Shown one piece after another: positions 47,390-57,975 of a stretch of 64,000 nucleotides of DNA. The notes under the pieces were generated by a model, which saw nothing but the letters and a program-made list of their open reading frames with translations, did no database searches and was not told the origin of the DNA. Position 1 is the first letter of the stretch. The number at the start of each line of letters is the position of its first letter. The stretch is from Ischnura elegans (taxonomy: Eukaryota > Arthropoda > Insecta > Odonata > Coenagrionidae): NCBI RefSeq assembly GCF_921293095.1, contig NC_060248.1, positions 131,204,972 through 131,268,971 on the forward strand, in the 5' to 3' direction. The position numbers and the translations under genes were made by a program.

Positions 47390-49850
47390 ATGGCTTTCAT
47401 CATACAGTGGAACTGTAATGGTTTTTACCGACACAGGGAGGAGCTTACCATTTTAATTCGTGATTTTAACCCTAGTTGTGTTTTTCTCCAAGAGACGCAT
47501 TTCAAAGCTACAGATAAAGGAATTTTAAAGGGTTTTAATGTTTTTAGACACGACGACACCAGTGGTCAAAGAGCCCAAGGTGGAGTGGCAATTGCTATTC
47601 GGGAGACCTTTTACACCTCCCAATTGCACTTGACCACTCCCTTTCAGGCAGTAGCGGTGACAATCCATGCTCTGGAGACTATAACGTTATGCAACGTTTA
47701 CCTACCGGAGGGTGCGCCGGTCACGCGATGCAACTTGGAGAACCTTACCCGCCAACTACCTAAGCCCTTTATCTTGCTTGGAGATTTTAACGCGCATGAC
47801 GCCTTGTGGGGTAGCACAAGGACCCATGAAAAACCGGCGAGGAAGAATTTTATCTAATTTTATTATAGATTCTAACCTTCTTTTACTGAACAGCGAGGAA
47901 AAGACACGTTTTAACAGTTTTAATGGTGATTACTCCTCCATAGACCTTTGTATCTTATCAAGCAGTCTTATAACGAAGACTAGCGTGGCCGTGCACGACG
48001 ACCTATGTTGGAGCGATCACTTCCCACTTCTAATTACAAAAGATCACTGTGTAAATGACAATTTTAATCGACCGGTTACCTGGCTTCCCCGTAAAGCCGA
48101 CTGGGACCATTTTAAAGAATGTTTTAAATACTTGCACGATAATAATCGGGACGCTGTACAAAACATCGAGCTCTTAGCTTCGTCCATCATAGAAGCTGCA
48201 AATGTTAGTGTACCGCGATCTCGAGGTAAGGCAAAACGACCACGGGTACCTTGGTGGAACGATGAATGTGCCAGAGCTATTTGTGTTCGTAAGAAGGCTC
48301 TTCGAATATTTAATAAGTACTCCACGGCAACAAACTTGGCCTCTTTCCGCCGCCTGCGATCCAAAGCTCGTCGTGTGGTTAAAGAGGCTAAAAGGATCTC
48401 ATGGATGGAATTTATTGCATATGTTAACTACAAAACGCCACTTGCGCAGGTATGGCGCAAGGTCAAATCCATTTTAGCTTCGGGACAGCCTGACAAAGTG
48501 TCCTACTTGAAAATTGACGGCAATTTATTGACAACAGCGCCCGCCATTTCGGAATCTTTTGGGCAGGTCCTAGCCAACACAAGCAGCGATGATAACTTTC
48601 ACGGCTCCTTTCTCCACCGTAAACGTCAACACGAAGCCTCTCGCCTCTCTTTCTTAGAAGGAGATGCAGATGCTCCGTACAATGACCCGTTCGCCCTGTG
48701 GGAACTCACTTCCGCCATCGCTAACCGCCACTATCCCTAAACAAGGAAAAGAAAAAGCTGACCCGAATAATTACAGACCCATTTCCCTCACAAGCTGCCT
48801 ATGTAAAGTCATGGAGAGAATGATAAATCGAAGACTCATGTGGTGGCTGGAAAGGCAAAAGCTTCTCTCAAACATTCAATGTGGCTTCCGCCGAGATAGA
48901 TCCACATTAGATCACCTCGTCCGTGCAGAAAAGTTTATTCAGGAAGCCTTCCTCCTTCGACAGCATGTCGTAGCAGTCTTTTTCGATCTAGAAAAGGCGT
49001 ATGACGGAGTCTGGCGGAGGAGAATTCTAGACAGGCTTCATGCGTGGGGTTTTTGGGGGAACTTGCCGATTTTTATTCAAAACTTTTTAACCGACCGAGT
49101 TTTTAAGGTACGAACAGGAAGGCATCTCTCACAATTTTATTCACTTGACAATGGCATACCCCAGGGCTCAGTTTTAAGCGTGACTCTCTTCGCCATTGCT
49201 ATTGACGACGTAGTCGACTGTATTCAGGAACCGGTGATGGGATCTCTGTTTGTAGACGACTTGGCGATATTTTGCCGTTCGTCTAGAGTTGCAACAGCAG
49301 GACGGCAGTTGCAAATTACTCTCAACAGGCTGAACGTGTGGTCCAAGCGAAACGGATTTCGATTCTCTCCGGAGAAAACTAAGTGCCTGCATTTCCACCG
49401 TTTGCGTGGGATTCATTTCCCACCAAACCTTCGCCTGGGCAATGCAGTACTCCCTTTCGTTGAGTCATATCGCTTCTCGGGGATGATATTTGACCGACGG
49501 CTTAACTGGCGTGAACACACAAAAGACTTGCGGGAGAGATGTCTGAAGATTTTAAATATTTTACGGTTTTTAACTGGAACGACTTGGGGAGCGGATCGCT
49601 CCTCAATGATTTTACTGTACCGCGCACTAGTTCGCTCCAGATTAGACTACGGGTCCATAGTCTATTCGTCCGGACGTGACTCCTACCTGAAACCACTATC
49701 AACCGTACACCGTGCTGGCCTGCGCTTGGCAACTGGGGCTTTCAGGACGTCACCCATCCTGAGTTTGTGTGCTGAAGCTGGAGAACCACCTCTCGAAACG
49801 CGACGGAAGTTTCTAATGTGCAACTACGCTGCAAAACTTTTAGCGACGAA
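47390..49850 (+). pseudogene. LINE ORF2, first part: APE endonuclease and reverse transcriptase
   Basis: The endonuclease starts MAFIIQWNCNGFYRHREEL at 47390 and shows LQETH, YLPEGAPV and LLGDFNAHDALWG. After a frameshift near 47830 come RRGRILSNFI and SDHFPLLI. The RT follows: PNNYRPISLTSCLCKVME, GFRRDRSTLDHL, FFDLEKAYDGVW, GIPQGSVLSVTLFA and the catalytic FVDD (GSLFVDDLAIF). An internal deletion near 48740 joins the linker directly to RT motif 1, with loss of frame. The thumb runs through LDYGSIVYSS to about 49850, where sequence of a related but different element takes over. Confidence 0.85.
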
Positions 49851-50576
49851 TGGAATCAGTCCGTTTTCTGGGGATGACCCTCGACCACAAACTCAACTGG
49901 AAGGAGCACATTAATTCTGTCAAGGTAAACTGTTTGAAGTCTTTGAACATTTTAAAGTTTTTAAGCCACGCATCTTGGGGAGCAGACCGCACCACCTTAA
50001 TTTTACTTTACCGCACACTGGTGCGGTCGAAATTAGACTACGGCTCATTCGTGTATGCGTCCGCTCGCGAGACGTATTTGAAAGCACTTAATTCAGTGCA
50101 CAACGCAGGTCTGCGACTATGCACTGGGGCGTTTAGGACCAGCCCGATTCCCAGTATATATACCGACGCAGGCGAGCCTCCTCTATGCTACCGAAGGACC
50201 TGGCTTCTTTGTAGCTACGTTTCCAAAATTTTAGCAATGACGAGTCACCCATGTTATAGTTTACTTTTTAAACCCCGTTTTATTTATGTTTTTAACCGAA
50301 GGACTAAAGCAACCAGACCAGTAAGCGTTCGTTTTAACGATTTTATTCGCGGATGCGAATTCACGCTACCTGAAGTGTATCCTGTTTCATTCTCGGAACA
50401 CCCCCCTTGGATCACTCCCACTCCGGTGGTGAATATTCTCTCACGATCTCGACCGAAGTCTTCCACAACTCCCTCGGAGTACCAGCGTTTGTTTGCCATG
50501 TTCCGATGGAATCACCCCAACCTTACCCCCGTTTACACTGACGGTTCGAAAGATAACTCTGCTTGTGCATGTGCAG

Positions 50577-50982
50577 TAGGCCGGCCCTTATTTTTCAGAA
50601 TTGCGAAAAGTCATGTTTTCCTGGTCTCAAAATGATCCAAATGGTGTTCATATTCACGTGTTAAAATTTGGTTACTTTAAAATAACGGCAACCCGTGCCC
50701 CAAGGGCCCTAAGTACTAAGGACCTTCAATTGAGTTTTTTGGGGCCGAAAAAGCACTATTTCTATGTAAAACGTAAAAGTAAAGCCCTTTAGGGCCGATT
50801 TTCTGTTTGTTTTAACCTATCTCTAAGCGTTTAGGAGATATCGCCTGTCGTAATGCAATCTCCCCCCTAGGGCGCCACCCCGCACCGCGGCATCGCTGAG
50901 GTATGTCCCGCACCACTTACTAGAGACTTCCCCTCAACCCCCTCCCCTCCCTCGGCGAAGACTTTGCTCCTGATGACAAGAT
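50577..50982 (+). repeat. Left 406-bp terminal inverted repeat
   Basis: Starts TAGGCCGGCCC and ends TGATGACAAGAT. It differs from the right repeat at about two positions (for example CCTTCAATTG against CCCTCAATTG). Confidence 0.93.
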
Positions 50983-52720
50983 TTACATGCTAGCGGTACA
51001 GTATTGAATAGGTTGTTCCTCTTGTGTCATGATTAATGTTGTTAAAGCCTATAATGTCAATTTTAACCCTTCAACGCGGTCCTATGTATTGGGTACCGAC
51101 CCCTTAAACCTTGATTTTTTGCCGCCAAACGGCCGCGAACCATTCCAGCAGGCTTTGTTCCAAAGTGATTTTTATGTACAAAATATTATAAGCATGTGAT
51201 AGAAATGTGTCTATGAATAATAAAGGAATGAAGGGATTGAGCAGAGCTTCCAGGTCTTCAACAGTAGATAGAAATATTCAAGGAGGAGAAAGGAGGTAGT
51301 AAGTTCACGGATGTAGATCACTGTGGATAGATAGAGATAGTTCTTGTGTATAGTGTGCAAAGAATAGGAAGAGCTAAGTTTTTTAGGATGTAAGGAGAAA
51401 AGTGGGGAAATAAATACTTTATCATGAACGTGACGTTCATTTTAAGAATAGACCAACAAGGAAAGGCATGTAATCAAGACTAAATCCAGGCATTGAACTG
51501 GTTGGAACAGAAAGTGAAGAAATACTCGGCTCAAATTTACCGACAGTGAGAGAAGTACTATGTGTTTTCTCTATCACCTAATGGGTTCGAAATTTGTAAG
51601 ACTTAGTGCGAGAAAAACCGTGAGAAATGCGTCTCATCCATAGTATAAAACTAGAATTCCTGTTTTTACGGAAAATAAGGCGATTGAAAAGTTAGAAAAA
51701 TGACGCAAAGAATGGATGAACGTGCAACGGCATAAAGAGAACGCGAACTACGGTGGATATGAAGAGAAGAGAATTTTTCGTAACAAAACTTGATGATTTG
51801 CTTGACATTACAAGGAGCGGTACCATTGAATTTTTGACGCGCGAGGAGGAAAGTGCAGTTAATTTCTCGGATAAATGTGCTTGGGCTGAAGAAATAAAGT
51901 TCTTACGCAAATAAAGAGGAGAAGGAAATGCAGTTATTAGTGGAATAGATTTCAATATAGTATTCAAGAAGAAATGAAAAGATGTGGTTCTCCGCTCCTT
52001 TTGTTGCATTAGCTCCCATCTGTGACCCGTAGTTCCTACAAAGACTTGTTAATTACGAAAGTGTTAACCTAGACATAGCGAAAGCAGTACAAAAGAGGTT
52101 TTCAAACTACTTGTGGTACATGAGTGAGGAGTTGGTAGGCCAGTCCTTCTTTGACGTATCCATTTCTAGGTGTGAAAAAAACGTGATACGCCGTATGTGG
52201 TCTTGTGTAGGAAAATATGATCAACCGAAGAAGGCATTATATGAGCGTAAAGACATGGCTAAGGTATCTATACCAAATTTTGTCACCACTAATTCGAGAA
52301 TGCTATTTAATGTATTGTAAATATGCATTGCATTCTTTGATGTGAACATACGAGAATGGGATGAACACACAAGAACGATTAGCAAATTATTCGGGGTCAT
52401 CAAGTGGGAAATGATTTTGCAGCGAGAGGAGTGAAACTAATTCAAGATTTTTGGGCAGTCACGTTGAAGGAAGAGAGCTTTCAAAATTTATTTCTAAGAG
52501 TGACTTTTCATCGCAATACAATCCTTACGTGCGGAAAGGCACTTTCATTGCCAAATGTAGGATGTCAGTGAAAAATTAGAAATACAATGAAAATCTATTT
52601 TATTTTGGTTAATGTACCGAAATTCAAGGACAGAGTGAAAATAAATTGATCTCTTGGATTGGAAGTATTGTTATGGCAATTAAATTCTTTCGAAGGTAAG
52701 CACATTTCTTCAGAGGCTAG
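50983..52720 (+). pseudogene. Interior of the long-repeat element with decayed coding remnants
   Basis: No intact transposase is present. Two + strand scraps look like once-coding sequence: RREFFVTKLDDLLDI near 51760-51800, and NYLWYMSEELVGQSFFDVSIS with following residues near 52090-52200. From memory these resemble a multi-copy arthropod transposon-associated protein that I cannot name. Stops and frameshifts separate them. The element would need a transposase in trans. Confidence 0.4.
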
Positions 52721-53126
52721 ATCTTGACATCAGGAGCAAAGTCTTCGCCGAGGGAGGGGAGGGGGTTGAGGGGAAGTCTCTAGTAAGTGGTGCGGGACAT
52801 ACCTCAGCGATGCCGCGGTGCGGGGTGGCGCCCTAGGGGGGAGATTGCATTACGACAGGCGATATCTCCTAAACGCTTAGAGATAGGTTAAAACAAACAG
52901 AAAATCGGCCCTAAAGGGCTTTACTTTTACGTTTTACATAGAAATAGTGCTTTTTCGGCCCCAAAAAACTCAATTGAGGGTCCTTAGTACTTAGGGCCCT
53001 TGGGGCACGGGTTGCCGTTATTTTAAAGTAACCAAATTTTAACACGTGAATATGAACACCATTTGGATCATTTTGAGACCAGGAAAACATGACTTTTCGC
53101 AATTCTGAAAAATAAGGGCCGGCCTA
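52721..53126 (-). repeat. Right 406-bp terminal inverted repeat
   Basis: Exact-length inverted partner of 50577-50982, beginning ATCTTGACATCAGGAGC and ending GGGCCGGCCTA next to the ATGTGCAG duplication. Confidence 0.93.
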
Positions 53127-54035
53127 ATGTGCAGTGTTCTCCCCTATCCACGGGAACATCAGAGCAAAGCTTCACCCGATGTGCAGTGTGTACACGGCGG
53201 AGCTTTATGCCATAAGGACAGCTCTAGAAGCCCTAGGTGACCACGGCGGCTCCTTTGTCATATGCACTGACTCCAGGAGCTCGCTACAAGCCATCTCTGG
53301 CTTCTCACCCGTGCACCCGATCGTGCAAGAAATACACTCTCTCCTGCTGACCCTTTCGAGAAAGGGTTTGAATATCCATTTTCTGTGGGTACCGGGACAT
53401 GAGGGGATAGCCGGGAATGAGATAGCAGACGCTATGGCCAAGGAAGCTCTGAATAACGAAGTTCTTGTCTCAACGCTGGTTCCCCACGAGGACTTACGAG
53501 CATCTCTAAGAAACGTGGTATTTGGAAAATGGAGGGAGTCATGGAGGATTCTAAATAATAACAAGCTCCGTGGCATCAAGGACATGGTAGCAGCGTGGCC
53601 CTCCTCAGCTCGTAGTAATCGGAGAGAGGAAGTAGTACTTACACGATTGAGGATAGGGCACAGCCCCCTGACCCATGCGTATCTCTTTACTGAAGAGAAG
53701 GAACCTCCCCAATGTGGGGATTGTAAATGTCCATTAAGTATTAGACACATCATGCTAGATTGTGTTAAGTACCGCGAAGCGCGAAGACGAAATAATCTAG
53801 GGGGAGACCTAAAAACCCTTTTAGGAGACCACCCTACCAACTTAATCTGTACATTTCGGTTTCTCAGAGAAATAAACATTTTTAATAAAGTCTAATTATG
53901 TACACTTTCAACGAAGACATCAGATGCAGTAGATTACTTTATACATAACTTTTGTAATTAAATAGCACAGTAGTGGTGCAAAATGACCTTGCCGTCGACG
54001 CACCCTAAATCCAAATACTACTACTACTACCAGAC

Positions 54036-54740
54036 GTCAAATTCCTCTCTTTCATCCTCTCTCTTTCAAAAAAAATACGGAAAGAAACCCTTCTTTAAGT
54101 TTTGTGATAAATTGAACGCTTTGGGCAGCTTTGCTAGTGACATATGGATGAAATTCAGCGAGTCGATGAATTTAAAGTTATCCATTTGCATGGCGATAAT
54201 TTTTGTCCCCGTCATCAAAACTTTTGGTTTCCATATAAAATTACTCATGTCATTTAAAAGAAATTGCCCGTCGTACCCCTTCATGTAATGAGCCACAATG
54301 GTTAGATTTTTACATAGTTTTCTGGGGAGCATAAGGTATTAAAAAAAATCAGCAACTGGGTCCCCACCATCGAAAATGTATTGTCACGGTCCGCACTCGT
54401 GACATACACGGTGTGACTCTTGAACATGACAACAGGATGGGCATGCCGGTTGAGCTATGAACAGAATTGGCTGATGTTAGAAAGCACCATTCTCAAGTTT
54501 TGAGTCCTGACTGCACTTTATGCCATAAAATATGTACAGACATTTCTCCTCTTGTTCGGTTTCTTTTCGTCTTGCTGATGAAGCAAAAATTTGGTTCGGG
54601 TTGGAAACATGTACACATCATGCGAAATACTTCCCCACATTCATGATTAGATGTACGTCCTACTGTAGAGTAAACTTCCTGGCATAAACAACAAAACTTC
54701 CACCTGTCGCGAACGGATAGAGAGGAGGAGGTTGTTGCGT
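54036..54740 (-). pseudogene. Maverick/Polinton-type DNA polymerase B, N-terminal and exonuclease fragment
   Basis: The - strand frame at 54332-54066 reads VAHYMKGYDGQFLLNDM, then an LMTGTKIIAMQ and FKFIDSLNF block and a KGFFPYFF ending. These are the ExoI-III region of protein-primed type B polymerases. Upstream (about 54740-54500), a Cys/His-rich stretch (KFCCLCQEVYSTVGRTSNHECG) resembles the zinc-binding N-terminal part of the same proteins. This is the part missing from the other two relics in the window. The LINE tail at 54030 directly abuts it, so the LINE probably inserted into the polymerase-B sequence. Confidence 0.7.
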
Positions 54741-55545
54741 TATTATTATATTACCTTTTTGCTTCAATTGGCTGTTAAAACAATCTTGGTTAAAAAAATA
54801 CCGCTGAAATAAGCTACATTATCATACAGTTCTCAAAAAGAATCTAGCCAAAAATTTCCATTGGAAATGATTCTCCCCAAGCATTCGCATGAAACGAATT
54901 CTGAAAGAAAGTGTGTTAATAATCACATGCTTTCAATTGAAAGCCTTGCAATTTCTGGGAAATATATTTTGTTCCTTGTCGATCACATTCATTCGGAACA
55001 CATTACCTGGTCAGGCATAAGATAAAGGTGATGATTACAGCTCAAACTATGAAATAGCGTTACAACTGCATGGCCATTGACAATGGTGGCACATCCGACC
55101 ATTAAATTTTAAAAAATCCACATTATCACTACTAGCTACCCGTAGGGAATAGATAGAAACTTGTCACGAGAAATGTGGCAGAATGACACAAAGCAGAACT
55201 TGAAAAAAAAAGTTTCAATAAAAGCCATAAAGGCTAATAAAATAAAGAAGCAGGAGCAATTTCCACAATTTTAAATTTATTGGTACTTAATTTTACCGAT
55301 TCCGCTTACAGCATCATCAGGTACAATATATATCAAAGTGTGCAACGTCTTAAATAGGAAAAGCAGGATGGGGGGAAGAGGGGGGGGGGGTAAGACGGGA
55401 AGGGGAAGAAAGGAAGGAAAGGGTGTACAATCACAGGTGCTTGGTTAAATCGAGGAAGGAGTCAGTGAGGAAGTATGACGAATATACAAATAATTGGCCT
55501 TAATGTATTCACTCCAAAGGGGTTTTGCTCCTGTTTAAAAGGGAA
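54741..55545. other. Unassigned stretch with a hammerhead-like - strand motif at 55290-55325
   Basis: No gene is seen. On the - strand the 55320-55296 segment reads CTGATGATGCTGTAAGCGGA, followed by an AAATTTAAAATTGTGGAAAT-type repeat tail. G-rich sequence occupies about 55365-55400. Confidence 0.4.
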
Positions 55546-56880
55546 ATTGCTCCTTACTCACTCTTACTCTTACTCCTGTGGCCATTGTAAACCTAAGTGG
55601 TCTTTGGCCTCACCAACCATGCGCCTCCATGCACTTCTGTCTTCTGCCAGCTCTATGTCTGCTCCCATTCTTCTCAAGTCCTTCGTCACCTCGTCAATCC
55701 ATCGCATCCTTGGTCTTCTTAGCGGTCTCCTACCCTCTGGCTTGCCTCTTAACACTTGTCTTATCATTCCTCTCTCATTTCTGCGTTGAATGTCGCCCAG
55801 CCACCTCAACCTCCTACTTTTTACTACGCCCACAATATCTGGCTCCCTATACAATTCTTTCAATTCTCTATTCTTCCTTATCCTCCATGTATCTCCTTCT
55901 TTTATCGGTCCAAAAATCCTTCTCAATATCTTATTTTCGAAAGTACTGAGACTCTTCTGAGATTTTTTGGTGAATGCCCACGTTTCTGATCCATATATAA
56001 GTACAGGTTGTACTATGGTTTTTTACATTCTTATTATAGTGGTTTTTGATAGAATTTTGCTTTTAAATAGTTTGATTAGGTTCCAGTATGATCTTTCAGC
56101 AGCTGCGAGCCTGTTACGAATTTCAATGTCTTCTCTATTATTGTTTGCCATTGTTACTCCAAGATATTTAAAGGTATCAGTTCTCTGGAACCTGTAGTTT
56201 AAGACTTCTAAGTAGTCTTCTTCATCTTCTTGTCTACTAATTTTCATGTAGTTGGTTTTACTTTCATTTTTTGTAAGCCTACTTTTCTTGCTTCCCTTAT
56301 TAGTATTTCTGTCAGAGCTTGAAGATCATTTATGTTTTCAGCTACAACGGCTACGTCATCTGCAAACGCTAGAAGGTTTATTTTATCAGGAATTCTTGCC
56401 CCTCCTTGACTATTTCTTGTTTTCTTAAGTGCTTCTTCTATTGCTATATTGAATAGTAGTGGCGATAGACCATCGCCTTGTCTCACTCCAGTGTTTATAT
56501 TGAATGTATCTGTATTTTCCTTTCCTATTTTTACTTTACCTTTAGATTCATTCAGACACATTTTTGACAACTGAATTATTTTGTCAGGTACACCGTATCT
56601 TTTCATTATCTTCCAAAGTCTATGTCTGTCTATTGAGTCGTAAGCTTTACTAAAGTCAATGAACATTAAGAATATATCTTTGTCATATTCCCAGAATTTT
56701 GAGGTCAGTTGTTAGAGAATAAATATTTGGTCTGTTGTTGATCGCCTTTCATAAAGCCTGCTTGATGGTCTCCTACCAATTCTTCTGCATGACCTTTGAG
56801 TCTATTTAAAACAATTTTAGATAGTATTTTATATGTGGTATTACAGCCGCTCCTGCCTCTTCATTATGTTCCGTTTCCAC
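55546..56880 (-). pseudogene. RTE-like LINE, 5'-truncated and frameshifted
   Basis: Reading the - strand: MFIDFSKAYDSIDRHRLW, GVRQGDGLSPLLFN and the catalytic FADD (LLAFADDVAVVAE) lie in 56666-56244. A frameshift leads to FQRTDTFKYLGV and NREDIEIRNRLAAA (56247-56023). After another, RRIFGPIKEGDTW, RRLRWLGDIQRR and RPRMRWIDEV run to a stop at 55570, with a short AGTAAG-type repeat tail near 55550. Endonuclease and RT start are absent beyond about 56880. The C-terminal RRPRMRWID pattern is typical of RTE-like endonuclease-reverse transcriptases of insects. Confidence 0.8.
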
Positions 56881-57180
56881 TCCTTCTCGCCTGAAAACTC
56901 AGATTATAAGGCCAATAAAAATTGAGTTCGTCATAAGGTCAAGCAAATGGAAAGTTTCTTGAAATCAAAATTCAAATTTTATAATCATAGGACATGAATT
57001 TTACCATAGTGTTAGATTGGAGTCTTGCACTGTGATTTTACTTAGAAATATCTTCTTTTAGCCGCATTCTCGCCACCTCATACATCTATATCTTTGAATT
57101 GCATTATCATGCATCAGTGCCCTTAAAAGTGAATGCATTTGGTGTTGATTCTGCGGCTGTAATCCAACTTTAACTACGAC
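56881..57180. other. Unassigned spacer left of the BEL/Pao element
   Basis: It continues the sequence of the P-type transposase relic beyond its coding end, but no frame is recognisable. Nothing else is seen. Confidence 0.45.
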
Positions 57181-57305
57181 ACAATGCTTTTTCCAACATG
57201 ATGTAGCCTGATCGATAGGTATTCAAGTATAATAGCACGAACCAGGTTATTTACATGATTTTCTTTAAAATCTTGGTCCAGGATATGGTCCCTTAAATGC
57301 GGAAA
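57181..57305. repeat. Left 125-bp direct repeat flanking the BEL/Pao element
   Basis: It starts ACAATGCTTTTTCCAACATG and ends CTTAAATGCGGAAA, immediately before the LTR. It is identical, base for base by eye, to 63143-63267 on the far side. On the - strand it encodes part of the P-type transposase relic. Confidence 0.95.
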
Positions 57306-57634
57306 TGTTTGGGCCAATATAATTTCACGCAAATATGAAATTTAGAAATTCGCCCCAAAAGAAAAGATAAAAAATGGACTGTATTATGATTATGAGAATA
57401 GGAGAGAGAGAGAACGCCCGATGTCCACCTACCTTCCGCTGCTCTGCCTTCTCCCCTCTCCCCCGATGAGTTCGGCTCGCGGTCCGCGTCGCACCACGCA
57501 CAACACCGTACTCCCTTCGTACTGCCTTGCCCACACGACAATACAACTCAACAATCAGTTCCTCCTCTATACCCTGGGAGCTCTTGTGTCATAGGCCGAC
57601 ACCTAGCGGCCTCTCTCTCGATTGTTACCAAACA
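57306..57634 (-). repeat. BEL/Pao 3' LTR (329 bp)
   Basis: In element sense it begins TGTTTGGTAACAATCGAGAG and ends in CA, with the TG...CA termini expected of an LTR. It aligns over its whole length with 62815-63142, with about 18 substitutions or small indels (roughly 5 percent). Confidence 0.93.
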
Positions 57635-57655
57635 TACTCCCCCCCAAAATTTGAG
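57635..57655 (-). promoter_or_regulatory. Polypurine tract of the BEL/Pao element
   Basis: In element sense AATTTTGGGGGGGAGTA lies directly before the TGTTTGG start of the 3' LTR, the expected primer for plus-strand DNA synthesis. Confidence 0.7.
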
Positions 57656-57975
57656 AAGCAAATTTTGTAAAACAAACCAAGTAAAATTGCTTAAGTAATA
57701 TTCAATTTCGAATCTCATGGTTGTATCAAGTGACCTTATATTTGGTCTTTGTAAGGGGAAGGAAGGGAAGGTAGTTTTCACTCTGGAGGGGGCTTTCACC
57801 AGAGACTTGTTTAAGGAAATAAGCCCTCGGTACGGATACTTAGGATGCAAAGACCAAATATACTATCATAAATTCTAATATCATGACTTATTCTTTAGGA
57901 GTACCCACTCTCCTCCAGCTAAATTAAATACCTAGTAAAAAATAAATAAAAAAATAATTTTGGAAACTAGTTCTC

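Larger units (their letters stand above)
50577..53126. mobile_element. 2550-bp transposon with 406-bp terminal inverted repeats and 8-bp target duplication
   Basis: The 8-bp duplication ATGTGCAG flanks it at 50569-50576 and 53127-53134. Both ends start TAGGCCGGCCCTTATTTTTC, and the inverted repeats run 406 bp (50577-50982 and 52721-53126) with only a couple of mismatches by eye. It splits the RNase H of the LINE, whose frame is restored if the element and one copy of the duplication are removed. An 8-bp duplication and a TAGGN start fit hAT, though P-type elements also make 8 bp. The interior has no intact gene. Confidence 0.9.
49850..53895 (+). pseudogene. LINE ORF2, second part: repeated RT thumb and RNase H, split by an insertion
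   Basis: From 49850 the frame restarts inside the RT thumb with VRFLGMTLDHKLNWKEH. It repeats motifs already present 390 bp earlier (LDYGSFVYAS, GAFRTSPIPSI, AGEPPL) at roughly 60 percent identity. It goes on to RNase H: YTDGSKDNSACACAV before the insertion at 50577-53126, and VYTAELYAIRTALEAL, ICTDSRSS and GHEGIAGNEIADAMAKEA after it, supplying the D-E-D and His residues. A short C-terminal Cys/His motif (CGDCKCPLSIRHIMLDC) precedes the stop at 53895. Confidence 0.85.
45690..54030 (+). mobile_element. I-superfamily-like LINE (APE, RT, RNase H), chimeric and interrupted
   Basis: ORF1 (46140-47329) and ORF2 (47390-53895) lie on the + strand, and the element ends with a TACTACTACTACTAC tail at 54016-54030. 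ORF2 has three peculiarities: a frameshift near 47830 and an internal deletion near 48740; a second, diverged RT-thumb segment that begins at 49850; and a 2550-bp inverted-repeat element inside RNase H at 50577-53126. Element order (Gag-like ORF1, APE, RT, RNase H, short-repeat tail) fits the I/Loa-type LINEs. Confidence 0.8.

Noticed and set aside
53205-53879. 224-codon - strand frame
   Set aside because: It is antisense to the LINE RNase H, whose catalytic residues are clear on the + strand.
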